A DNA stretch of 23,460 nt, taken from the NCBI GenBank assembly GCA_013115125.1, contig JABANN010000521.1, forward strand, positions 1 through 23,460. The letters run 5' to 3'. This stretch comes from Perkinsus olseni. Its lineage: Eukaryota; Perkinsozoa; Perkinsida. The notes under the pieces were generated by a model. The model had not been told where the DNA came from, ran no database searches, and saw only the letters and a list, made by a program, of their open reading frames with translations. Shown here piece by piece: positions 5,850 through 14,901 of the stretch. Position 1 is the stretch's first letter, and every line of letters begins with the position of its first letter. The position numbers and the translations under genes were made by a program.

Positions 5850-7865
5850 CTAGCCGATCTTACTGAGCTTGAGTACACCGGTAGAGTCAGCACCTCGCGG
5901 GCTGCCCGAATCCCTCTCATGAAACTCCAACGACCAGCCCAAGTCCGTCTTGTAACGAATGCAAATGTTGTTCGGAATGAAGTTGTTGTGGTCCAAGAAT
6001 GATCTAATGGCATGTACCGACAACGACCAGTCAGTAGCTGGCAAAGCGAGTTGCATACAGTTGTCGTCAGTAGTCGTCGAGACGCCTGCAAATGCCACTT
6101 TACGTCCGAACTTCTCCTTCAGTTCCAACGTAATCATACGACGACCGGTAGAGGAGTTGGTCGTAATACCCACTCCAATACGAGCCGTCCCATAGAACGT
6201 CTCATAGTCTCCGTCCGGTAGAGTCCCGGACGGGAAGATCCGCGAATCGGAGCTCTCCCCATCTCCAGACACGTTTGTCTCTTCATTGACCATATGCCCT
6301 TCCTCCATGACGTGGGGGTTTCCCGCCCGCATGAAGCTGAGCTCAGGGAGTAGGTCCCATAACTCCGGTAGATTCTGATCCGCGGTCGAATCCGGCGGCT
6401 CTCCGGATCCGACAGGTTCCACCAACTCTAGGGCAGCCTGCCCTGATGGCGAAGCGACTCCACCGTGAGCTTCATTATCTGTTGTTGTAGCCTCCGATCT
6501 GCGCAGTAAGAAGGCGTGGTCAAAGCCGTACAAATGGTACGAGTCTTTCTCAACACCGATGCCAACCAGCAAGCCCCCCGACGTGTCACAGAAGACAATT
6601 TGGGAGGCGAGATTCCCAGTAGGAGTAAGGGCCCTCGTAAAAGAGTAAAGGTGACCCACGAACGTACTGACTTCATTTTCGCGCGCTGAGCTGTGAATCG
6701 GCGATAAATGGAAACATCTAGCCTTCAAATCGGGCAGTCCGTACTCCGCAAGTTTCAGTCTTTGCGTGAAGACGTCTTCGTACCACACCAAACGACATTG
6801 TTTCTTCAATGATACCGATTGCCAACGAACTGTGGCTTTCACAGTTGCCAATTGTTGTCCACCACTCTCCCAAACCTCCATCCGAAAATCGGTAAGGCCT
6901 CGCAAGGTAGGGCACACAGCAGCTGAACTCACACTCTTCGCCTCGTAGACTCCGTTACGTATCAACTGCTGGAAATCCGCGTTTTGTCGGGCAACGATTT
7001 GACGATTACCTTCATCCACCACCCCAGACTGCGGTACTGAAGAACCGGAGTCTCTGGTGCTAACCGAACGCGCATTTTTCGTCGGGTCAAAGCTGTTACT
7101 CATTAAGTCCTTGTCAGGGTGAGAGCGCCCAATACTTGATAACTCTAGTGAGAGGCCCCGTGGGTTCAACCCGGTACTCTCTGGAGCGAACTCGTTCCGA
7201 TTTTTAGGCTGCTTCGCGGTCTTAGGCGCTCTCTCCCTCTTCCGACCCTCCAAAGGCGTCGCTGATGCAGGGAGGACTGCATTATGTGCCGTTCTATCGG
7301 CGGGTCCACCAAGTAGAATTGATGCGTCGAAAGCTGTTAGTCTAGTGTTCCGTGTCACCAGCCCAATAAGGACCAATATGTCCGACGATCCCATCAGGAA
7401 GCAGAAAGCGACCGACCGTGACCGTCCGACATCAGCTCTATTCGTAGACTGGTATAGCGAGTACGCAAAGTTACCAGAGACACTAGAACTGCCCGAATTA
7501 CGAGCAGGTCGAAAGCATTCAGATAATTGGTGAGTTCCGAATATCCCCTTCGTTTCCTTGATGAAATTGTCGTTATACCACACCAATCGGAATTCTCCAC
7601 TGGTTGTTGACCACTCATCACCCACTTGGGCTCTCAAAGAAGCTACTTGTTGGCCCTTATCTTCCCAAACTATCATTTCGAAGTCGGTAAGCCCCGGCAA
7701 GGCTGGGCAAATTCCAACGGTACCTCGTCCTTTTGCCCTGTACGTTCTCGACGGCAGCTCTTCTCTCATAACTGGGTCGTATGCCTTTTTGGGAGCGGCG
7801 CTCTGGACAACGTACAGCAGACGAAGGAGAGTTAGGGCCGGCGTATACATAGGGAATGGCGTCAA
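5850..7865 (-). CDS. secreted protein with repeated domain, unknown function
   Basis: A single uninterrupted frame of 671 residues, by far the longest in the window. The ATG start is followed by a hydrophobic segment (LTLLRLLYVVQSA, residues 11-23) that fits a signal peptide. Residues 41-187 and 305-457 are two copies of one domain: GICPALPGLTDFEMIVWE pairs with AVCPTLRGLTDFRMEVWE, then GQQVASL with GQQLATV, and FRLVWYNDNF with CRLVWYEDVF. Cys 53, 117 and 155 pair with Cys 318, 384 and 426, suggesting conserved disulfides. Residues 551-650 (GDYETFYGTARIGV, MITLELKEKFGRKVAFAG) look like a third, diverged copy. The linkers are Ser/Thr/Gly/charge-rich. No membrane anchor is seen beyond the signal. 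I do not recognise the family; extracellular display or binding is only a guess. Confidence 0.85.
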   Translation of the reverse strand: MTPFPMYTPALTLLRLLYVVQSAAPKKAYDPVMREELPSRTYRAKGRGTVGICPALPGLTDFEMIVWEDKGQQVASLRAQVGDEWSTTSGEFRLVWYNDNFIKETKGIFGTHQLSECFRPARNSGSSSVSGNFAYSLYQSTNRADVGRSRSVAFCFLMGSSDILVLIGLVTRNTRLTAFDASILLGGPADRTAHNAVLPASATPLEGRKRERAPKTAKQPKNRNEFAPESTGLNPRGLSLELSSIGRSHPDKDLMSNSFDPTKNARSVSTRDSGSSVPQSGVVDEGNRQIVARQNADFQQLIRNGVYEAKSVSSAAVCPTLRGLTDFRMEVWESGGQQLATVKATVRWQSVSLKKQCRLVWYEDVFTQRLKLAEYGLPDLKARCFHLSPIHSSARENEVSTFVGHLYSFTRALTPTGNLASQIVFCDTSGGLLVGIGVEKDSYHLYGFDHAFLLRRSEATTTDNEAHGGVASPSGQAALELVEPVGSGEPPDSTADQNLPELWDLLPELSFMRAGNPHVMEEGHMVNEETNVSGDGESSDSRIFPSGTLPDGDYETFYGTARIGVGITTNSSTGRRMITLELKEKFGRKVAFAGVSTTTDDNCMQLALPATDWSLSVHAIRSFLDHNNFIPNNICIRYKTDLGWSLEFHERDSGSPRGADSTGVLKLSKIG

Positions 7866-8217
7866 ACGACAAAACTAATATTATTATTAAAACTAGTACC
7901 ATCCACCGCTATGATACTTTAAGAGATCAGTTGAAAGTATGAGGACGCTCGATCTCTTTTTTTGCCTCGAGAGGCCGCAAAGCAGGCTGTTGACAACAGC
8001 CCAAGTCCTATCCGTGCTTTTAAGTTGTCTGTCGAGCGGTGAAGGACAAACAGCGCGCGACTGTGGGAGGGGGGCAACAACGTGAGAACTTTCAAAGTTC
8101 AACTTTGGAATTGCGAAGGCAGGAACCGTTCCTGAGGAACGAAAAATCCGAGATCCCCCCTGAAACCCGAGAGGGCTACCAGATCCTTGGGGATGCTTCC
8201 GTTTTTAACTTCGGGAA

Positions 8218-9571
8218 TTACCCCTTTCGAGACGGTCCCAGTAATCGGGCGAGCGACAGTTTACAGGCGCGTCTGCATAGAGTAAATACTAGTGAGAGCA
8301 AGAGTGCAAGACGCGCATCTCACTTTGACAAACTGAGTGCTCACCTTTTGATGTTACCAGTAATATCAGCGGGCAGAGCATCGACCCCAACAAGCCACCA
8401 GCAGTCGGCAGTAGCACCGATGATACGATTGGATCCACGCAAGTTAGAGTATACGCCACTGTTCGCTACCATCGATAGCATAGTCGATGCCCGAATGCCA
8501 ATAACACCTCTGAAGACCGTAGAGAACGCCATCAAGGGTAGTATGGAGATGAGTATGAGGCCGAGTGCACTGGCTACTCTGGCCGAATGTGACGAGATTA
8601 CTCCACCTAGCGCATCTTCTCTAGTCTCCGCGTTCACTAAATAGTGTGGTTATAGTATGTTACATAGTACTACGTGGTGTTTCGAATTAGTGCGTTCGCT
8701 TCTACGAGAAACTTTTACGGCCACTGTACAACGGCCAAATCCGGTTCGTCTAAACTATTTCCCATTACTCCGACTTACGGCGAACTGGTCTCGAGAAATC
8801 GAATGATTTGCCCGGCTATCGGTTACTGTACCGAAATGCCGAGAATTTCCGTCATTCGCCTAGAAAATCAGTATGATACCGAAAAAGGTAGTATTGTGAT
8901 CAACCCGCTCAGTTTTATACCGATCTGAATCTCTCCGTTTCATTTCTTCCGGCGAAGTAGTAGTCCGAATGTCGGCGATGATGAATGCAAGCCCCCCGGC
9001 GGAAATGTCCTCCACTCTCTGCTTGTGGCGAGCCGCTTGGTGTTTTCGATCCTAGGAACTGCTATCAGCTCGCCGGCCCGGCGTCTACTGTACGCCGGTT
9101 AGACGGTTAGGCGTCTTTGTCGGACGCCGATGACTTCTTAGACAAAGACAGCATACCCTAGAAAGATGATGAACTCTAATTCGCAGGTTGATAACCGCGT
9201 AAACCGCGAAACAACGAAGGCGACCAGAACTTGGGAGCCGGGTAGATCATCGACGCTCAATATCTCTTCTACTTTTGGCGTAGCGGAGCTTCCTCTACCC
9301 CCTCCCCGTCTTGGATGTATATGAACTTGTTGAGGCTGCTCAGTGGTGATACTACCCCGGCTACTCCTAGCCGCCACTTTCGGAATCTTCGCTGCTGATT
9401 CGGCCGAGGGTTGCATCGCCGATAAGTCCGCAGTTAAACCTGATGATTAGCAACTTGTTCAAAAGCGATTAATCAGCTTCTTTAACACATCCAGAATCGA
9501 CATTATCTACTCTCCTGTCGAACATCTTCCCCCCGGTGAACTAGCGGCGCTCTCAAAGTCTCCGCTCGGGG
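8218..9571 (-). CDS. probable multi-exon gene, unrecognised, with membrane segment
   Basis: Several minus-strand pieces look exonic. One (9051-8921) lies between CTAG and CG|GTATAA and reads DRKHQAARHKQRVEDIS, GGLAFIIADIRTTTSPEEM. A second (8859-8832), spliced in phase, gives RMTEILGIS. A third (8636-8345) ends at a good donor, AG|GTGAGC, and encodes a strongly hydrophobic segment, VASALGLILISILPLMAF, then VFRGVIGIRASTMLS. A fourth (8272-8218) follows in phase and ends with a basic tail (LLGPSRKG) and a stop. Upstream frames at 9571-9497 (MSDSAPSGDFESAASS) and 9416-9138 (MQPSAESAAKIPKVAARSS) could be N-terminal exons. The join into the third piece does not keep phase, so the model is incomplete. 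A 201-codon plus-strand frame (8039-8644) overlaps and is the competing reading. Confidence 0.3.
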
Positions 9572-10860
9572 CCGAGTCGGACATGCCGAACACTACAATG
9601 CCCAAGAGACAGGCCGGCCTCGGGTCAGGCTCGAAGCATGTATTTCTCTGTCAATCGATCACCCCTGTTGAGAGGGCTCGCCGGAGATCCCCGCCGCTAT
9701 CAGCATTCTCATTTTCTCATTCTCATTTTCTCATTTTCTCAAGGTCCGCGGTCTTTTTCGTTGAAGGGCCTTCAACGATGTAATACGCAGATTGGAGAGT
9801 GCAACTCAAATGGACCAGGAAAATATCCAATTTCGGGTAAGCCGAGCTCCTCGTCTACCGACTTACGATCGACTCTTGACAACGGCTCGGAAGTCGAGCG
9901 TCGTCCTCTCGACGCTCTCTTTTTTTCAGGAACTCTTTTGTTTCCTCCGTGAATGGGCTCATTGTGTGCGTGAATGGCCTTGGAGTATTGCTCTTGCGTC
10001 TGCCCGCAGAGGCCCATCCTTCTTGCGGTCGTGCGTGGCGCGCCTCTTGGGCGGCTGCCTGACTGCGTCAGTATTCAGGCTTGCGCGTGGAACTACCCGT
10101 ATGGGTGTGATCCGCCGTGACTCTTATCGTGAGCAGGCAGTGCTTAGCGCCGGTCATTTTCCGGTCTCTCACGGGGCCATTCAGCTGGCTCGGGGACTTC
10201 ATAGCTGGCTTCACGCACGTGACGTCTTCAGTAGCCTCGTTGCGTTGGCAACTCAAGGCCCTACTCGTCTTGTCGTACCACCTCTCATTGGAGGCTTTAT
10301 AAGACTGGTCCCTCACTCAGTCGATTAGTGGGTCTTCCCGCTTCTATCCGGGGGCCCGGCGGGTAGCGTCAGTCCGCACCCTTAATCAGCCTTGGGTTTT
10401 CTAGTCGTGTACCGTCGCCTCTCGGCTTGGGCTTCTGCCTCACCCTCGGCTCTGCGTCGGGGATGGCGTATTTGGCGGGCTCCATCCCCTTCCTCGGCCT
10501 CCGATCTGTGGCAAGGTTGGGCTTCGATCACCAAACTTGTGCCTACCGGACCGCGATCGCCACTTGCAGCATCGCCTTCGGCCTCGGCACAGTTTGCCTT
10601 CGCGTTACCCTCGCTACCGTCGTGAGGTCCTGTCGACCTTTCTGACGCTAGCGCGGTACCGCGCCTTGCCCCATCTCGGAGACCAGAGGTTTTACACCGT
10701 AAGTTTGACAGAGAGTTGCGCGAGCTACACACTACCAAATAAGAGACAGATACTGTAACCAGTAATTTACTCACTTAAAACAGTGTGAATCCGTCCGTTT
10801 GTTTTGTACCACACTCTGCTCTGTCGGAAAATCATCTGCGAAACTCAGCGGGGCAATGAA
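9572..10860. other. stretch without a recognisable gene
   Basis: Both strands carry mid-length frames (9792-10328 plus, 178 codons; 10774-10382 minus, 130 codons) with Arg/Ser/Ala-rich low-complexity translations and no motifs I know. A simple TCATTTTC/TCATTC repeat occupies about 9711-9741. The minus frame ends in a Glu/Ala/Arg-rich tail (QAERRRYTTRKPKAD) and could be the end of an unseen gene. Confidence 0.4.
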
Positions 10861-11640
10861 GCAGCAGCAGATTGAAGTATAAATTGAATATACTGGGCGC
10901 CATAATTGATGGCAGACGGGGCAACGAAGGCCATATTCAGAGGCGCATAAAGCTCGCGGGGCAAAGAATGGCAAGACTGCATGATATCGGATATGATATC
11001 ATGATATCTGCATGGAGCTCGCATGATATCAGCCTGAGACAGAAGTTTATTATTCTCTGGAGTGTGGTATTCTCGGTACTGCTGTACGCAAGTGAATGCC
11101 TGGCCCTCAGCCAACGTGAAATCGAGAGGTATTGTACGTTCTACAACAAATGCATAAGGAGGGTGTTAAGAATATCGCCATTGTCGCATACCACCAACCG
11201 CGAAATTTGGAGTAGATCTGGCTGCCCCGATTGTCACATAGTCCTTAGGATGCGTCGCTTGCGTTGGTACGGCCATATCCTTAGAGCTTCCCCTGCATCT
11301 TTAGTGAACAGACTACTGCTTTGGGATCCGGCATATCACTTGGGAGCTCAGATAAGCAGCAGAAGGAGAAGAGGATGGATAGATATCATTGCAGAGGATT
11401 TAAGAGCGGCGAACCTCTCGAAAGTCAATGCCCAGGATAGAAGTTTGTGGGAGAGGAGAATCAAAGCCCTGAGAGTCAAGTGAAGGCAAAAAAAACTCAG
11501 CCCAGTGCTGGTCTCCTGTGCTGAGTTGCTCGACCTGAGCACCCCGACCTTATAAACAGCCAACTCCCTGCCGGTTGTTGGTCTGTCGCCTTGCCGAAAA
11601 CGGCCCAGAGAGAGAGAGAGTTACCATACTTGCTCAGGCC
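10860..11640 (+). mobile_element. 5'-truncated LINE (non-LTR retrotransposon), 3' end
   Basis: The open frame to the stop at 11481-11483 encodes the region after the reverse-transcriptase core. It has an NILGAIIDGRRGNEGHIQRRI segment (the YLG..I motif split here as NILGAII and DGRRGNEGHIQRRI), then LWSVVFSVLLYASECLALS, CIRRVLRIS, RMRRLRWYGHILRAS, and RRRRGWIDIIAEDL. The LLYG.E, LRW.GH and W.DDI.EDL order is characteristic of many LINE polymerases downstream of the catalytic core. The catalytic part, including the YADD box, is absent, as in ordinary 5' truncation. The 3' UTR has a hairpin (CTCAGC at 11496-11501 with GCTGAG at 11520-11525) and a GA-repeat near 11609-11621 that may be the tail. 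It lies tail-to-tail with HAGH, which ends at 11706. Confidence 0.85.
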
Positions 11641-11705
11641 CACCGATTAATGTAACTAACTCGTTTGCACACAATTATCCGAAATGAATAAACTCACTGA
11701 ACACA

Positions 11706-13991
11706 TCAGAAGCTGTCCTTCAACAACCTAACTTGAGCGAACACATCACTCAAGTCGTGTGCCTGAGTGTTAGTCAGCTCAGCAGCACGCTCTTGAATGG
11801 CTTCATCGTCAACCCTCAGGAAAGGATTGCACAGCAGCTCGTCAGCCAACATGGACGGTACCTGATGCAAAACGAATTTCGAATATGGATAAAATACGCA
11901 GCTAGCCTAGCGACGGGCTTAGCCTGAGCTAGGATTCAAAGTGACTAAAAATTCTGGTTGGTTTTCTTTACTCGATGAACATAAAATTTGCGCCAAAACA
12001 AAACTTCTGCTATTTGAGATAAAATGAATCATAAGCGTCATCATAAGTTATGATGACACAAGCTTCTGTCATCGATAGTAGACGATAGGAATCATTCTTG
12101 ACGAAGCGCTATCTCCCTTCCCGAATTACCGTAGCCTCTCCTCTACCTCGCATCTCGGTAATGACATCACTTGCCGTCTTCAAACACTCATTGGTGGGGT
12201 CCACATAACGGGCAAATTTCCTGAAAGAAATCCCGAAAAAAGCGTATCGAAGATCCGTCAGGTCGCTATTGATCTACTGATCAATCGCAGTCATCAGAAA
12301 GTTGGTAATCCCAGTGAGTCAGTCTCAGATCCATCAACCTGTTGGTCTGACTGCACTTCAACGACAAGCAAGCACCGGTCCTTCAACGATGATCCAAAAA
12401 TAGGAATAAGCCGCCAAGACGACACACGACGAACTAGCTTACGCGTTCGATTGCGAATATTCATGGGCACAGAACACAACGGTATCCTTCGGCAAGCCGC
12501 GTATCTTCTGCAAGGTCGACCAGAACTGGCCTTTGGTACCTGCGGGACACAATTTCGTGGCGCGCGGTAAAACCGTTGAAGGAATTTTCACCTTCAAACA
12601 TGCGGCCGCAGCCGAGCACAAACAAGGTATCTCCGCAAAAGAATGCGTTAGCCTCGGGGAAGTGGTATCCTGAGGTTGACTCTCGTAAGATACGGAACAG
12701 GTCAGGGTGCGCCCCTCCCTACCAACATGGCCTCGGGTATGGCCAGGCAGATCATATACCTTCACAGTCAAGTCGCCAAATTTGAATTCGTCGCCCCCCT
12801 CGATCGCCTTATCCAGTCCTGAGAAAGAAGAAGAAATCTATGCGTAAGGTGATAGGTGAGAATCCTGTTCACATGCACGCCTCACAGAGGTTCACCCAGG
12901 ACGAGCATGCTCAACCACAAGATACCTCCAACTGTATAAAAACGCTGTAACTTTGAGAACTACACGGAAGAGAATTGCGAAGATCCAAGCTTTGGAACGT
13001 CCGCCTCAGGAGTGGATCGAACCCGGGTCGCACGGCCGTCAGCAAGCTCACCATCGATTTGGCCATCACGCCCGGGTCCAATGATTTTGCAATGAGTCGC
13101 CGCTTTGATCTCCTTGTTGCCACCAGTATGGTCCCAATGGTGGTGAGTGTTGAGGATAAAGTCAACACTGAAAGGAAATATATTTTCGAGCGCACCCGCG
13201 AACTGCGAGGCCCGGGAACCTTCAAGGACAAACATTCGTCCGGGAATGGTCCGAGGTTGATCAGACAGATACCACACATCACATCTCGTGTGCCCTGCCA
13301 CCCGGAGAAGGAGATATCAACTTGTATCAATTCTGGGAGACATAAGATTCAAAAGTCGAAAAGAACAGATAAACCGCAAACGATTATCGAGCCGCGCTGA
13401 ATGGAACTAAGACGTTGCACGTAGCAGTCTGAAAACTCGGGAAAATGTGGTATGAGGAAAACACGAAAAACCTCTTCACCATCACGGTTAAACTGCACTG
13501 GAATCTTTCTACCCGTCGTCGGCGAGGATCGACTTAAGATACCAATTCCATCAGAGATCATCCCACCTATGCACTACCGTCCATCATAATTCGCTTTCAG
13601 TTCTCTCAGGAGCGGCCCGGCCTCAGGGGTGTCCACCAAACCAATGGTTCCGGTCTGAGGAAGAACAAGCAAAAATTTTCGGCGGGAAAATCTTGCAAAT
13701 TTCCCAGGTAAATCTTCCGAAAAACTCCACGAAACTCGCAAGATATTACCTTAGGGCAGCGAAGAATCCAACCATAGTTGTCCTTTAGACAGGGTACGCG
13801 TTTAATTTCGAGGCGCGGTGACGGAATCTTCGCTGAAAAAAGTACACAAAGACGATGGAAAACCCCCGCTCAGTAAACCAATCATGCCAATCAGAACCCC
13901 TTCTACAGCTCGATTTCTCACACGAAAATCCGGGAATTGATCCAGAGCCCCGGCCTTCAAGAAATTTCGTCGCAATACACTGCAGTTTCAT
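11706..13991 (-). CDS. HAGH: hydroxyacylglutathione hydrolase (glyoxalase II)
   Basis: It hydrolyses S-lactoylglutathione to lactate and glutathione, the second step of methylglyoxal removal. I rebuilt nine exons: 13991-13922, 13832-13750, 13654-13578, 13167-13052, 12818-12723, 12669-12592, 12539-12443, 12220-12130 and 11861-11706. All introns are GT-AG and all phases agree; the product has 287 residues. The metallo-beta-lactamase fold shows VPCLKDNYGWILR (36-48), THHHWDHTGGN with His85, His87, Asp89 and His90, LPGHTRGH with His142, CGDTLFVLGCGR with Asp161, and FCAHEYSQSNA with His199: all seven binuclear metal ligands. The C-terminal substrate-binding helix motif NPFLR is at 248-252. About 30 residues precede the conserved core and could be a targeting peptide, though the start is the least certain part. 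Introns range from 52 to 410 bases. It is divergent from the transporter gene. Confidence 0.93.
12037..12057. repeat. 21-bp palindrome in HAGH intron 8
   Basis: GTCATCATAA and TTATGATGAC flank a single central G. It lies in the last HAGH intron (12129-11862). No function is evident. Confidence 0.7.
12819..13051 (-). other. HAGH intron 4 with a B-box-like motif near the donor
   Basis: The intron starts GTGAGCTTGCTGACGG and within 40 bases reads GACCCGGGTTCGATCC, a tRNA T-loop or pol III B-box match. The T stem pairs poorly, so on its own this is weak. It is listed because introns of two other genes show similar pieces. Confidence 0.35.
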
Positions 13992-14901
13992 CCGTGATAC
14001 GTGAAACGCCGTTTTTCGGAGAGGGGAAATCGCGAAAATCGCGCTGTTGCTGGCTCAGCGCTTTCCGCATTCCAAGATCGATCTGGAAAGCAAAATGTGT
14101 CTTTGAGTACACCGAGAGTGCTTCAGTTTTGCCTCACGATCGGGGGAAATAATTGGGAAAAAAGAAACTTCGGAGTTGAATTTTCGACGCTATCGAACTT
14201 GACTGGTCTTCTGAGTTTCGCCGCTCAACTTTCATTCCGCGGACATCCAAGCTGATGGTTACGCGAGGAGTTCACGAAATAACGATGGGGATGTTTGTTG
14301 ATTGCATTTCATATATCATCAATAACTAGTATCAATTTATTTGAAACTTACTAGGGTCGACCTAAGATACCCCAAACCTTACCAAGAGCAGCATCTCCGT
14401 ATAAGAACTTTCGACCAGCGCTTTGCATCATTAATAAAAGATTCACTTCAACTGATACTCATATCGACCCACCTTCAACCTAAGTGGTCTATCGAGGTCC
14501 AACAACAGCGTCACAATCAATAATTTCGTGGCGCGTGACGTTTTTTCGACGCTAGTGCTTCGGAACAACACTACACCGTGGCTTTGTGTATCCTCAAATC
14601 GTCAGATATTGATTTTCGAGAAATCACGTACCGTGTAACGTATCGAGCTGGTATACCTTGCCCGGAAATTTTCAGATTTTTTAGTGAATTTTCAGAATTT
14701 TCCGTAAATTTTCTTTCGTATTTTTCCCATATATCTTGCGTTCTGTCATTAACAAAAACTAAAAATTGAGGATATGTTCGATGAACTGATCGTGAAACTA
14801 AAAATTCACTCTAGGGCCGAATTCCGCGTGTAAAATTCAATTCCAGAATCGATTTTTTTCAGAATTATTCACCGAAATTTTCAGAGATATTTACAATTTT
14901 T
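13992..14901. other. divergent intergenic region between HAGH and the transporter
   Basis: About 0.9 kb separates the two start codons, and the promoters of both genes must lie here. I see no TATA box or other motif I would defend, only short chance frames and AAATTTTC-type runs near the transporter start that resemble its introns and could be a 5' UTR intron. Confidence 0.6.

Noticed and set aside
12911-13330. 139-codon minus-strand frame over HAGH exon 4
   Set aside because: It is out of frame with the HHHWDH metal site, and the HAGH exon model explains the region.
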